Assembly (NCBI GenBank): GCA_031549415.1
Contig: JAVBPU010000007.1
Location: forward strand, 74,378 to 138,377
Reading direction: 5' to 3'
Source of the DNA: Limiplasma sp031549415
GTDB lineage: Bacteria; Bacillota; Clostridia; Christensenellales; Aristaeellaceae
Length of the DNA stretch: 64,000 nucleotides
The notes beneath the pieces are model-generated. The model did not search any database and was not told where the DNA came from. It saw nothing but the letters and a program-made list of their open reading frames with translations. This document shows, piece by piece, positions 50,945 through 59,676 of this stretch (positions are counted from its first letter, which is position 1; the number at the start of each line of letters is the position of its first letter). The position numbers and the translations under genes are program-made.

Positions 50945-52528
50945 CTAGGCGGTTTTGCGTCCCAGAACCTTGGCCAGAAGCCGGGTGCCCTGCCCCTGCA
51001 AATAGCCGTATTCCGGCATCTTGTGCAGCGCCAGCCAAAAAACCGCATTGGGCGCCAGCAGGCACAGCCCAATCATGACCAGGAACCCTCCCGGGGTGAC
51101 GGTGGGGAACAGCCAGGCCCCCAGCGCCCGCAGCCCCGCCCCGCAGGCAATGGACAGCGCCATCATCAGGCCGGTTTGGAGAAAGTAGCCTTTGACGCTG
51201 GTTTCCAAGGCGTAGTGGTGCACCATCCAGGGGTCAAACCACCAGGTGGTAACCAGGCGGCTGACGATGGTGGCGGCCAGCACCCCGGCAATGCCCCAAA
51301 GATGCACCCACCAGAGGCTAAAAAGGATGTTCAGCCCGGCGGAAAAAATGGGCCGGAACCGCCCCTGCCAAAAAAGGCCGCAGGCATCCTTGTGCATGAT
51401 GGTGTTCTCCAGCAGGCCGCTGGTCAAAAAATTCAGCGCGATGATGGGCACTACAAAGGGATCGGCAAACACCCAATGGGCGCCAAAAAACAAGGTGACA
51501 AAGGGGTCCAGCAGCACGAAGAGACAAACGGCGGCAAAGCCGTACAGCCAGCCGTCCAGCAGGTTTAGGCAGCGGAACACGAACCGGCGGCGCTCCAGGT
51601 CCCCGGTGACGTGCAAATTCCCCACGCTGGCGGTAAAGCTTTGAAACAGCAGAGTGAGCAGGGTGGCCACGGCAGTGATCACCAGCAGGTAGTTGCGGTA
51701 GAGGCCAATGATGGCAAAGCCAATGAACTTGCCCAGCACCAGGTTGTCCGTGGCGCTCAAGACTGTGCCGCTCAGCCGGTACAGGCTCAGCCCGAACAGG
51801 TTTTTGAAAATGCCCTTGCGCTCCGCCCTGGGCAGGGCGACTTCGTCCTCTTCTTCCGGCAGGGGTTTCGCGATGTGCCGCAGGTAGGGGTAGGCCCGGT
51901 CGGCGCTGCGGGCGATGAGCAAGTTTTTGACGATGGCAGCTACGGCATAAACCGCCACATAGGCATAGTAATTATGCAGCAACACCAGGGCCAGAATCTG
52001 CAGCAGGGAGGACAGCGCTGCCACCACCAGAGAAATGATGTGAATGCGGGACTGCCGCTGGTCCGCCGTAAAAATGGCGGCCTTGTAGCCATAAAACAAG
52101 TAGCTGAAAACCGATTGGGCCAGAAAGAACAAATACACCACCGGGAGGCTGACCAGCGTCGTCTGCTTGTTCACCAGCACAGGCAAGAAGGGCAATAACA
52201 AGAGGCCCAGGCCCAGCACCGTCAGGCCTACGTATAAATAGGCCTTGCGCAGCAGGCGCAGTGTGGCGCGGATGCGGGGTGTGTTTTGCGTGGCCAGCGG
52301 CTTATACAGGCTGACCACAATGGCAGTGCCAATACCCAGCTCACTGATGCTCAGCACGGACAGGATGTTGGAGAACCAACCGGAGATGCCCAGGTATTCC
52401 TCATTCAAGGTGCGGACGAACACCATCTGCACCACAAAGGTCAGCGCCATGGACAGCATCTGGCACAGGCTGCCCACCATGGCGTTGCGGGAGCTGTTCT
52501 GGGTCCGGCTCTGGGGGGCGGGGCTCAT
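50945..52528 (-). CDS. Polysaccharide flippase (Wzx/MATE-like exporter)
   Basis: 527 residues with about fourteen membrane helices and short loops, the architecture of the MOP exporter superfamily. The N-terminal QNSSRNAMVGSLCQMLSM and the following FVVQMVFVRTLNEEYLG match O-antigen/teichoic-acid flippases of Firmicutes. It would move a lipid-linked repeat unit to the outer face. The ATG at 52528 overlaps the stop of the phosphotransferase (ATGA) and has GGGAGG seven bases upstream. Its place after a CDP-glycerol-type transferase suggests that the unit carries phosphodiester-linked groups. Confidence 0.88.
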   Translation of the reverse strand: MSPAPQSRTQNSSRNAMVGSLCQMLSMALTFVVQMVFVRTLNEEYLGISGWFSNILSVLSISELGIGTAIVVSLYKPLATQNTPRIRATLRLLRKAYLYVGLTVLGLGLLLLPFLPVLVNKQTTLVSLPVVYLFFLAQSVFSYLFYGYKAAIFTADQRQSRIHIISLVVAALSSLLQILALVLLHNYYAYVAVYAVAAIVKNLLIARSADRAYPYLRHIAKPLPEEEDEVALPRAERKGIFKNLFGLSLYRLSGTVLSATDNLVLGKFIGFAIIGLYRNYLLVITAVATLLTLLFQSFTASVGNLHVTGDLERRRFVFRCLNLLDGWLYGFAAVCLFVLLDPFVTLFFGAHWVFADPFVVPIIALNFLTSGLLENTIMHKDACGLFWQGRFRPIFSAGLNILFSLWWVHLWGIAGVLAATIVSRLVTTWWFDPWMVHHYALETSVKGYFLQTGLMMALSIACGAGLRALGAWLFPTVTPGGFLVMIGLCLLAPNAVFWLALHKMPEYGYLQGQGTRLLAKVLGRKTA

Positions 52529-53733
52529 GGGCGCACCTCCCTTGCGGGGGCTTCCGCTGGCAGGCGGAGCAGCTCCCGGGTCAGGTTTTCCAGGATGGCA
52601 TCGTGGTCCTCCCGGATCAGATGGTCTTTGGCGGCCAGCAGGAAGGGGTCCACCGGGGCGCACCGCACGGTATCCAGCAGGAATTTCAGCTCATCCGGGC
52701 TTTCCAGGGTGGGCAGCACCTGCCGGGCCTGGGCGGTGAGGCTATGCTTCCACACCATGCCATCGGGATAGGGGCTGAAAATGAGCTTGCGCCCAGCCAG
52801 AATGGCGCTTTCCGCCAGGCTGCTAAAATCGGAGATCACAATGTCGCAGGCCACCAAAAAAGGCAGGAAGTCCTCCTTTGGGCTGCGCACCAGCATGCCC
52901 CGCGCCCGCTGGGCTTCCACCAGCGGGCCCATGGGGAGGAGGGACGGGTCGTAGGGGGCATATTCATTGGGGTGGATGCTGAACAGAAACTGGTATCCGC
53001 TGCCAAGCAAGCTCTGGCAGGCGTCAAAGATTCCCTCCCCCAGGACGTGGAACAGGCTGTTTTCCCGCCAGGTGCCAAAGAGGCCCACCAGGCAGGTGTC
53101 CGGGGCCACGCCCAGCAGACGGCGGTATTCCTGGCGGCGCTTTAAGGCCACTTGGGTTTCCGCGGCAAACTTAAAGCCTGTGTGGACCAAGGTGGCGGCC
53201 ATATCCGGGTCGGACTTTTGCAGGGCTTCCAAAATCAGGGCGTTGCTTTCGCACATCTTGGTGAACTTGGGCTTGCCATCCTCCCCCCGGGCATACGCGC
53301 CGTAGCAGTACAGGGTTTCGCCATTGTCCATGGAGATGATGTGCAGGCCGTGGTTCACGTAAAGAATGGGAACCATTTTCCGGGTGAAGCTGGCGGGAGT
53401 GCGCAGATCCGCGCAGACGATCAAGTCCCAGGCGTGGAGGCCCGGATGGGGGCACAGGGGGATGTGATTTTTGAGGATGAACTGCTGAAACTCGTTCTTG
53501 GGGTCCTCTGTGGCGGGGAAATTGGGGTCGCAAAGAAAAAAGCGGTAGGGGCCACGGCCCAGCAGCGGGGCCGCGTACCGCTGAATGTGCGAGGTCATGG
53601 CATTGTTGTTGACGTACAGCAGAATGTGCTTTTGGCGGGTCAGGCCATAGCGCAGGCGGGGGAAAAGCCGGTAGTACAGGTTGCGCACGGGCCGAAGCAG
53701 CGCCTTTCCAAGGGCGAGGCATTTTTGCATCAT
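52525..53733 (-). CDS. CDP-glycerol:polyol glycerophosphotransferase-family protein
   Basis: 402 residues, related to TagB/TagF teichoic acid enzymes. The C-terminal half has the usual pattern: GLFGTWRENSLF, then FSIHPNEYAPYDPSLL, and the DIVISDFSSLAESAILAGRKLIF block with the conserved D-SS-E nucleotide-phosphate site. Family members transfer glycerol or ribitol phosphate from CDP-alcohols to a growing chain. The start at 53733 overlaps the racemase stop. With a CTP-type nucleotidyltransferase in the same operon, the donor is probably a CDP-alcohol, but which one is not known. Confidence 0.85.
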   Translation of the reverse strand: MMQKCLALGKALLRPVRNLYYRLFPRLRYGLTRQKHILLYVNNNAMTSHIQRYAAPLLGRGPYRFFLCDPNFPATEDPKNEFQQFILKNHIPLCPHPGLHAWDLIVCADLRTPASFTRKMVPILYVNHGLHIISMDNGETLYCYGAYARGEDGKPKFTKMCESNALILEALQKSDPDMAATLVHTGFKFAAETQVALKRRQEYRRLLGVAPDTCLVGLFGTWRENSLFHVLGEGIFDACQSLLGSGYQFLFSIHPNEYAPYDPSLLPMGPLVEAQRARGMLVRSPKEDFLPFLVACDIVISDFSSLAESAILAGRKLIFSPYPDGMVWKHSLTAQARQVLPTLESPDELKFLLDTVRCAPVDPFLLAAKDHLIREDHDAILENLTRELLRLPAEAPAREVRP

Positions 53734-54485
53734 GCGGTTCCCCCGGTTTCCGCCTGGTAATGCCGTACCAAGGCCGCAGCGGTGGCCTGCAAGGGATCAT
53801 GCAGGGTGACGGACAGCTCCTTTTGCCGGGGGCCCAGGGCATCCCGGAGGATGGGGAACTCCGTGCAGCCCAGCACCACCTGGGGGCAGGGCTGGCCGTT
53901 CACCAGGGCCAGGAATTGGGTGAGGGTGGCGTCGTCCAGGGTGTTTTGTTTCACCGCTTCAATCAGCGTCCGGAGCAGGGGATAGGTTTCCGGCCCGGCA
54001 CTGCGCACGGCAACGCCATACTCCGCCAGAATTTGCGGGTAAATGCCGGTGTCCAGGGTGCCCTCCGTGGCGATGAGGCTGACCTGGGAGATTCCCTGGG
54101 CCTGCAGGCTTTCGCCCAACAGGCGGATGATGTGGCGTACCGTAAAGGGCTTGTTTCCGCACAGCTTTTGGGCCAGGGGCAGGGCTTCCGGCAAGAACAC
54201 ATGGGAGGTGTTGCAGCACAGCACCAGATCTGTGCAGCCCAGGCCCACCAACCCGGCCATGTGGGAGGCCAGCAGACGGACCAGCGCCTCCCGCTGTTCC
54301 CCATACAGGATGGCGCGTACCCGGCTGGGCATTTGGCAGGCGTTATCCACCACCATTCGGGGCCTATCCCATTCCTTTTCGGCAGGGAAGGCCCGCACAA
54401 GGGAAGAAAAAAAGGCAGCCGTGGCCAGGGAGCCCATGCCCCCCACAATGCCAATGGCGTCTTTTCCTAGCTGGATGCGGTTCAT
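53730..54485 (-). CDS. Aspartate/glutamate racemase-family protein
   Basis: 251 residues. The fold is marked by GIVGGMGSLATAAFFSSLV at the start. The two catalytic cysteines occur in LVLCCNTSHVF (about residue 90) and VLGCTEFPIL (about residue 206), as in PLP-independent aspartate/glutamate racemases. It would make a D-amino acid or epimerise a related acid. Because it is coupled to surface-polymer genes on both sides, a D-amino-acid decoration of the polymer is a reasonable guess; the substrate is not determined. Confidence 0.85.
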   Translation of the reverse strand: MNRIQLGKDAIGIVGGMGSLATAAFFSSLVRAFPAEKEWDRPRMVVDNACQMPSRVRAILYGEQREALVRLLASHMAGLVGLGCTDLVLCCNTSHVFLPEALPLAQKLCGNKPFTVRHIIRLLGESLQAQGISQVSLIATEGTLDTGIYPQILAEYGVAVRSAGPETYPLLRTLIEAVKQNTLDDATLTQFLALVNGQPCPQVVLGCTEFPILRDALGPRQKELSVTLHDPLQATAAALVRHYQAETGGTA

Positions 54486-54497
54486 AAAAGGGCTCCT

Positions 54498-55238
54498 TTA
54501 AAAAGGTGCTTTTTCCGCCAGGGCCAGGTCCTGGGCGTCGTCCACCTCGTACCAGCGGCTGGCGGGGATGCGCAGCACCCGGATGTCGTTGTTTCCGTAG
54601 TAAATCAGCCCGCCGATGACCAGCTCATAATAGCTGTTCACCCCCTGGGTCTTCACGTACATGTCTAGGTTGGGCATCAGCACGTCCACCGCGAAGGATT
54701 TGGAAAAGCGGTAGGCGTTTACGGTTTTCAGCGCCTGGGAATAATCGAAGCCCGCCTCCTGGTCCCGCTTGATCACCAAAGAAGTGCAGCGGTCCTGCGC
54801 ATCGGCGAAAACCACGGAGCCATTCATGGTGGCGGCATCGTAAGGGCTGACCAGAATGCCGCAATCTCCCTGCCCGCGCAGCAAGGTCTCAATCAGATCC
54901 TGGGTGTAGTAAATGTCACATTCCAGCAGCAGGCAGGCTTCCTTTACATAGGGTCTGGCCAGGGCCAGAGAATAGACGTTGTTGGTGCTGTCATACAGCG
55001 GGTTTTCCACATAGGTGATGGCCAGGCTTTGATACTGGTCGCCCACCGCAGTCATGATGTCCTGCTTCCGGTGGCCCACCACCAAAATGACCTCGGTAAT
55101 CTCCTGGGTTTTGGCCAGGCACTCCAGGGCGTGCAGCAGCAAGGGGGTACCCTTCACGGGGACCAGGGCCTTGGGCAAAGTGTCGGTCAAGGGACGAAGG
55201 CGCTTGCCAAAGCCGGCGGCTAAAATAATGGCTTGCAT
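54498..55238 (-). CDS. LicC-like nucleotidyltransferase (phosphocholine/CDP-alcohol type)
   Basis: 246 residues. The start MQAIILAAGFGKRLRPLTD is the NTP-binding loop, and KALVPVKGTPLL follows. PLYDSTNNVYSL is typical of LicC-type cytidylyltransferases, which activate phosphocholine; LLECDIYYTQDLI gives the metal-binding aspartate. The ATG at 55238 is the only start that fits the family; AAAGGA precedes it. It is the first gene of the group ending with the HAD phosphatase. A role in making a CDP-activated alcohol for the downstream phosphotransferase is inferred. Confidence 0.82.
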   Translation of the reverse strand: MQAIILAAGFGKRLRPLTDTLPKALVPVKGTPLLLHALECLAKTQEITEVILVVGHRKQDIMTAVGDQYQSLAITYVENPLYDSTNNVYSLALARPYVKEACLLLECDIYYTQDLIETLLRGQGDCGILVSPYDAATMNGSVVFADAQDRCTSLVIKRDQEAGFDYSQALKTVNAYRFSKSFAVDVLMPNLDMYVKTQGVNSYYELVIGGLIYYGNNDIRVLRIPASRWYEVDDAQDLALAEKAPF

Positions 55239-55391
55239 AGAGTGGTCCTTTCCGCTGCCTGGGCTGGGCCCGGACAACTTGTCTTTTAGTATAGCAGAGA
55301 AAGGCATGGCTTTCAAGCAAGGTGGACCGCTTGCCCTGGCTGCTCCCGGCCTTGACAAGCCTCTCCGGCCGTGGTACGCTACCCCTGCAAA

Positions 55392-55758
55392 CCAGGCGGC
55401 CAAACGATCGCGTGGCATAGGCCATGAGGAAAGTCCGAGCATCGCAGGGCAGGGTGCCGGTTAATGACCGGTGAAGGCGACTTCAAGGAAAGTGCAACAG
55501 AAAGAAACCGCCCGGCTGGGAGACGGGACGCCGCGCAAGCGGCGGGACGTCCCCCGCAAGGTAAGGATGGAAAGGCGAGGTAAGAGCTCACCCGCGGCTT
55601 GGCGACAAGCAGGCGCTGTAAACCCCACCCGATGCAAGATCCGAACGAGGCGATACGGCTGCCCGCCGTGCCTCAAGGAGATCGCAGGAGCTGTGTGGCA
55701 ACACACAGCCTAGATAGATGATCGTTCAACGACAGAACTCGGCTTACGACCGCACTGG
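55392..55758 (+). ncRNA. rnpB: RNase P RNA (bacterial type A)
   Basis: Conserved segments of RNase P RNA follow in the right order: GAGGAAAGTCCGAGC near the 5' end, ACAGAAAGAAACCGCC, GGTAAGGATGGAAAGGCG, GGTAAGAGCTCACC, AAACCCCACCCG with GCAAGATCCGAAC, and TAGATAGATGATCGTTC then ACAGAACTCGGCTTA near the 3' end. The outer ends (CCAGGCGG and CGCACTGG) pair as helix P1 and set the boundaries given, which are accurate to a few bases. The RNA is the catalytic part of the enzyme that trims tRNA 5' ends. A terminator follows directly. Confidence 0.95.
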
Positions 55759-55768
55759 AGCCAATGAG

Positions 55769-55798
55769 AAGCGGCGCGCAACTGCGACGCCGCTTTTT
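55769..55798 (+). terminator. Terminator of rnpB
   Basis: AAGCGGCG and CGCCGCTT form an 8-bp stem followed by five T residues, eleven bases after the end of the RNA. Confidence 0.85.
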
Positions 55799-55827
55799 GG
55801 TATCCTTACATACGCGGTAAAGAAGCG

Positions 55828-56040
55828 TCACGCCCCGGCTTCCGGCCGGTATTCCAGGATGTCTCCGGGCTGGCAATCCAGCACCTCGCAGATTTTTTCC
55901 AGGGTGGAAAAACGGATGGCCTTGGCCTTGCTGTTTTTCAAAATAGAGATGTTGGCCATGGTGATGCCCACCTTTTGGGAGAGCTCCGTAACGCTCATTT
56001 TGCGCCGGGCCATCATTACGTCAATATTGACAATGAGCAT
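55828..56040 (-). CDS. Small XRE-family DNA-binding regulator
   Basis: 70 residues, essentially one Cro/CI helix-turn-helix: MSVTELSQKVGITMANISIL is the DNA-binding part, and FSTLEKICEVLDCQPGDILE the conserved end. Such minimal regulators of the YozG type usually control the membrane protein encoded beside them. Here it follows the DUF2975 gene with 9 bp between stop and start. GAGGTGACGAT precedes the ATG. Confidence 0.9.
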   Translation of the reverse strand: MLIVNIDVMMARRKMSVTELSQKVGITMANISILKNSKAKAIRFSTLEKICEVLDCQPGDILEYRPEAGA

Positions 56041-56049
56041 ATCGTCACC

Positions 56050-56535
56050 TCACACCGTCAGGTCCACTTCCTGCTTGAGTTCCGCCGCCTGTTCAATCAG
56101 CTTGGACAGCGCGAAACACACAATGGAAGCGGACAGACCCACAAAAGCGATACAGAGCGAGCTGATGAAAAACACCATATCGGCCAAAAACGGCAGGCGC
56201 AGCAAAACGAACAGGAAGAACGCCGCCAGCATGGCCACATCCACCAGGGCCAAGCGGCAAGCCAGCTGCAGCCGCTTTGCGTTTTTTTCGCAGAAGGAGT
56301 TGTCCTGGGCGATGGTGGAAAACACTTGCCAAGCAAGGCCCAGGCAGAGGTACACGGGAACAAAGGAAAGGTTGATGTACGCCAAAATCGGCAGAAACAG
56401 CGGGCCGATTTCCGGCGCAAAGCGCTGAAGGAACCGGAAATGGGCGGGAACAATGTAAAGCCCGGCAAAAAGGAACACGGAGCCAATAAACAGCGCTACC
56501 AATTTGAGCAAGGAAGAGATAACCTGCTTGTTCAT
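56050..56535 (-). CDS. DUF2975 membrane protein
   Basis: 161 residues with four membrane helices (about residues 9-28, 45-70, 90-115 and 122-145). The layout and the partner XRE regulator immediately downstream match DUF2975 proteins of Firmicutes; function unknown. The ATG at 56535 has AAAGGAG nine bases upstream. The pair faces a divergent DUF4173 gene, with two promoters in the 200-bp gap. Confidence 0.8.
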   Translation of the reverse strand: MNKQVISSLLKLVALFIGSVFLFAGLYIVPAHFRFLQRFAPEIGPLFLPILAYINLSFVPVYLCLGLAWQVFSTIAQDNSFCEKNAKRLQLACRLALVDVAMLAAFFLFVLLRLPFLADMVFFISSLCIAFVGLSASIVCFALSKLIEQAAELKQEVDLTV

Positions 56536-56585
56536 CGGAAACACTCCTTTGGGGACGGGCAAAAAGGATGCCCAGCTTGGCTCCC

Positions 56586-56614
56586 AGTATAGCATAGTTT
56601 TTTGTGAAAAACAA
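56586..56614 (-). promoter_or_regulatory. Promoter of DUF2975-XRE
   Basis: On the minus strand TTGTTT (56609-56614) and TATACT (56586-56591) are 17 bases apart. Confidence 0.6.
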
Positions 56615-56666
56615 TGGATTTTTATCACTGTTCAATTATTTTTTATTGAAAAACGATAAAAAAGTG

Positions 56667-56695
56667 TTGATTCTCAGAAGGAGTTGTGCTATGAT
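56667..56695 (+). promoter_or_regulatory. Promoter of the DUF4173 gene
   Basis: TTGATT (56667-56672) and TATGAT (56690-56695) are 17 bases apart, 40 bp before the start. With the facing promoter it forms a divergent regulatory region 50-110 bp wide, AT-rich, where the XRE protein may bind. Confidence 0.6.
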
Positions 56696-56735
56696 GCCTG
56701 TAATCAGCCACCCAGCAATGAACGGAGGAAAAGAG

Positions 56736-58250
56736 ATGCAACAGCTTACGCAAAAGCAAGACCAGCCGTCACAAAGCACGCAAAACGAACCGGCTGGAAC
56801 GGCGTTTCCCAAGGCGAAGAGAAAAGAATGGCTCCTGTTGGCGCTGCTGTTTCTGTGGGGGTATTTGTTTGTGAGCAACCCGCCCATGGTATCCCTGGGC
56901 ATCAGCGTGACGCTCTTTGAGCTAAGCGCGGTAGGCCTTATGGCCTTGTACCTGCACGTCTGCGGCCAGCAGCCCCTCAAGACCAGCTGGCCGTACCTGG
57001 GGATGCTGGGTCTTTCCGCCCTGAGCTTCAGCTTCTTTGAAAACAGCGGCTTTCAGGGACCTCTGTTCCTGCTGCAATTCCCGCTGTTTGCGGGATGGCT
57101 TTTGCATGCTTCGCAGGAAAGGCCGCTAACCGCCTGGGATTTGTGGGACAGCTTCACCCTATTGGCGGCCAAGCCCTTTTCGCACCTGGCACAGAAATGG
57201 AATGCTTTGGCGGTCCAGAGCAGAGAGAAGAAGAAAACCCAAAGCATTTTGCTGGGGGTGCTGATCACCTTGCCGGTGCTGGCGGTGGCCACGGCGCTGC
57301 TGATGGGCGCGGACGAGCGTTTTGCCGATATTGTAAGCCGCTTGGGGGGACAGCTGGGTGACAACCTGGGAGAGTTGCTGCTACGGGTAATCCCTGCGGC
57401 CATCATCGGCCTGTATTTGTTTTCCATGGCGCTGAGCGCCGCCTTTGGCAAAAGGGCGGAGCGGCAGGGGGTCAAAATGACCATCAGCCCCATCACCATG
57501 GGCATTTTACTGGCGGCGCTGTGCCTTTTGTACGTAGCCTTTTTGGGGCTGCAGGCGGAAACCTTGAGCCAGGCATGGGCCGAGCAAAGCGGCAGCGCCG
57601 CTATGTACAGCCAGATGGCCCGGGGCGGGTTCTTTGAGCTGTGCGCCGTCTGCTTGCTCAACCTGGGGGTTTTCCTGTGCGTGCACTATCTGGTGAGGGA
57701 GGAAATGCCTCTGCGGCGCGTCGCGCTGACGGTTTTGGCGGCGCTGACGCTGCTCATCATTGTGACGGCCATGCTGAAAATGGCCGCGTATATGGACCTG
57801 TATGGGTTTACGCTGCTGCGGGTGCAGACCAGCTGGTTTATGGCCTCGCTGTTCCTGGCTTTCTGCGTGCTGATCGCGGCCCAGTGGACCCGGCTGAAAC
57901 CCTTCCGGTGGATCGCGGCCTTTTGCGCGGTGTCTGTGCTGATCGCTTCCTATGCGAATATTGGCGGGCGGGTGGCCCAGGGGAATGTGGACCGGTATCT
58001 GGCGGGAACGTTGGCGGCCTTTGATGTGGATGAATACCGGAGCTTTCCTTATGAGGCTGCGCCGCACCTGATCCGGTTGGAGAGGGAAACCGTTGACCCG
58101 GAGGTGAAGCTTTCTACCCAGCGGTTTTTGGCCACCATGGCGGACTGGCAAAACGGCGGATGGGCCACCCGGACGGTGCAGGCCATGCTGGCGGAGCAAC
58201 AGGTAGAAGAAGCAGTGGCGGGCAAGAACTGGCCCAAAGAAAGCCGGTAA
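56736..58250 (+). CDS. DUF4173 multi-pass membrane protein
   Basis: 504 residues. A soluble head of about 30 residues rich in Q and K is followed by some twelve membrane helices and a cytoplasmic tail. FTLLRVQTSWFMASLFLAF near the C-terminal third and ANIGGRVAQGNVDRYL after the last helices are conserved in DUF4173/DUF4153-type proteins. Function unknown. The ATG at 56736 follows CGGAGGAAAAGAG; an upstream ATG at 56604 is in the divergent promoter region and is unlikely. Context suggests joint control with the DUF2975-XRE pair. Confidence 0.8.
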   Translation: MQQLTQKQDQPSQSTQNEPAGTAFPKAKRKEWLLLALLFLWGYLFVSNPPMVSLGISVTLFELSAVGLMALYLHVCGQQPLKTSWPYLGMLGLSALSFSFFENSGFQGPLFLLQFPLFAGWLLHASQERPLTAWDLWDSFTLLAAKPFSHLAQKWNALAVQSREKKKTQSILLGVLITLPVLAVATALLMGADERFADIVSRLGGQLGDNLGELLLRVIPAAIIGLYLFSMALSAAFGKRAERQGVKMTISPITMGILLAALCLLYVAFLGLQAETLSQAWAEQSGSAAMYSQMARGGFFELCAVCLLNLGVFLCVHYLVREEMPLRRVALTVLAALTLLIIVTAMLKMAAYMDLYGFTLLRVQTSWFMASLFLAFCVLIAAQWTRLKPFRWIAAFCAVSVLIASYANIGGRVAQGNVDRYLAGTLAAFDVDEYRSFPYEAAPHLIRLERETVDPEVKLSTQRFLATMADWQNGGWATRTVQAMLAEQQVEEAVAGKNWPKESR

Positions 58251-58296
58251 ACAGCATTTTGCCTTGCGCAGTTTTTGAGGCTCGCCTTGGCGGCAG

Positions 58297-58325
58297 TTGC
58301 ATTCTTCCAAAGGCTATGCTATAAT
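58297..58325 (+). promoter_or_regulatory. Promoter of the T-box-pheST transcript
   Basis: TTGCAT (58297-58302) and TATAAT (58320-58325) are 17 bases apart; transcription would start near 58332, leaving a leader of about 290 bases. Confidence 0.65.
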
Positions 58326-58331
58326 GCTGCC

Positions 58332-58606
58332 AACTTGGGGCTTGCCCCGAGGGCGATGACGAAGAACAAAGCCCGGTCTACATCCCTTGGCAAGAGAAGG
58401 CGGCACGCGCAGGCGGGCTGGAAGCCGCCACAGGGGCTGCGGGAAATTCGCTTCCGAGCCTTTCTGTTGAAGGCGGGCGCAGGCCCGGCGGTAGGCGGAA
58501 ACGGGTCACCTCCGATACGGGGTGAACACTAGCAGGGGTGCGCCCCGTAGGGTGGTATAGCGAAGCAAGCCTTCGTCCCGTTATGAGGGGCGAAGGCTTT
58601 TTTGGT
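58332..58606 (+). promoter_or_regulatory. T-box riboswitch controlling pheST
   Basis: The leader holds the T-box hallmark AGGGTGGTA (58549-58557), which contacts the free 3' end of uncharged tRNA. A terminator follows: AAGCCTTCG (58567-58575) pairs with CGAAGGCTT (58591-58599), then a T run. Stem I begins with GATGACGAAGAACAAAG near 58354. TTC at 58447-58449, on the 3' side of stem I, is a reasonable phenylalanine specifier codon. When tRNA-Phe is uncharged, an antiterminator using the AGGGTGGTA region forms and pheS-pheT are read. The specifier choice is by position, not by a full fold. Confidence 0.88.
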
Positions 58607-58620
58607 AGGAGGGAAAGGAC

Positions 58621-59649
58621 ATGGCGATTGCGGAAACCTTGCAAGACATTCAAAACCAAGTGGCCAGCGAGCTGCCGGGCATCACCGGCACAGCGGGATT
58701 AGAAGCCCTGCGCCAGCGCGTGCTGGGCAAAAAGGGCGAGCTCACCGCGCTGATGAAAACCCTGGGCAGCCTGAGCCCGGAGGAGCGGCCCCAGGTGGGC
58801 GCGCAGATCAACCAGACGCGGGAGTGGGTCACCACCCGGCTGGACGAGGCGGCCCAAAAGCTGCAGGCAAAGGAATTGCAGGAAAGCCTGCTGCGGGAAA
58901 CCATTGACGTGACGGAGCCCAGGGACGCGTTGCCTGTGGGCAGCGCCCACCCCATCACCTTGGTGATGAATGAGCTGATCGACTGCTTCACGGGGCTGGG
59001 CTTTGAGGTGATGGAAGGCCCGGAGGTGGAGCTGGACCATTATAATTTTGAACTGATGAACCTGCCCAAGAACCATCCCGCCCGGGATGCCCAGGACACC
59101 TTCTATATGGAGGATAACATCGTGCTGCGCACCCACACCAGTCCCATGCAGGCCCGGGCCATGCTTAGCCGCAAGCCGCCCATCCGCATCATTTGTCCGG
59201 GCCGTGTGTACCGGGCGGACGAGGTGGATGCCACCCACAGCCCGGTGTTCCACCAAATGGAAGGCCTGGTGGTGGATGAGCATGTGACCATGGCCAACCT
59301 ACGGGGTACTCTGGAAGCCTTTGCTAAAAAGCTGTACGGGGAGGATATCTCCACCCGCTTCCGCCCTAGCTTCTTCCCCTTCACCGAGCCCAGCGCCGAG
59401 GTGGACCTGACCTGTGTGGCCTGTCGGGGCAAGGGTTGCCGCATCTGCAAGGGTACCGGCTGGATCGAGGTGCTAGGCAGCGGCATGGTGAACCCCAAGG
59501 TGTTGGAGATGTGCGGCATCGACAGCACCCGCTACAGCGGCTTCGCCTTTGGCATCGGCCTGGAACGCATCGCCATGCAGCGGTATGGCATCCGGGACAT
59601 GCGGCTTTTGTATGAGGGCGACGTGCGGCTGTTTTCCCAGCTGCGCTAA
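58621..59649 (+). CDS. pheS: Phenylalanine-tRNA ligase alpha subunit
   Basis: 342 residues. An N-terminal coiled-coil domain (about 1-90) binds tRNA, followed by the class II catalytic core: motif 1 region HPITLVMNELIDCFTGLGFE, motif 2 with ICPGRVYRADEVDATHSPVFHQ and motif 3 with GFAFGIGLERIAM. A small cysteine set (CVACRGKGCRICKG) in the catalytic domain looks like a metal site present in some bacterial PheS. It forms an alpha2-beta2 enzyme with PheT, encoded 27 bp later. Start follows AGGAGGGAAAGGAC. Confidence 0.97.
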   Translation: MAIAETLQDIQNQVASELPGITGTAGLEALRQRVLGKKGELTALMKTLGSLSPEERPQVGAQINQTREWVTTRLDEAAQKLQAKELQESLLRETIDVTEPRDALPVGSAHPITLVMNELIDCFTGLGFEVMEGPEVELDHYNFELMNLPKNHPARDAQDTFYMEDNIVLRTHTSPMQARAMLSRKPPIRIICPGRVYRADEVDATHSPVFHQMEGLVVDEHVTMANLRGTLEAFAKKLYGEDISTRFRPSFFPFTEPSAEVDLTCVACRGKGCRICKGTGWIEVLGSGMVNPKVLEMCGIDSTRYSGFAFGIGLERIAMQRYGIRDMRLLYEGDVRLFSQLR

Positions 59650-59676
59650 CGGGAAGGCAAGGAAGGAGAAGGACCG

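Noticed and set aside
50222..51568. 448-codon plus-strand frame over the HAD and flippase genes
   Set aside because: Begins inside the terminator and mirrors two recognised genes.
58378..58659. Minus-strand open frame over the T-box leader
   Set aside because: The region is explained by a structured RNA leader; the frame has no ribosome site or conserved pattern.
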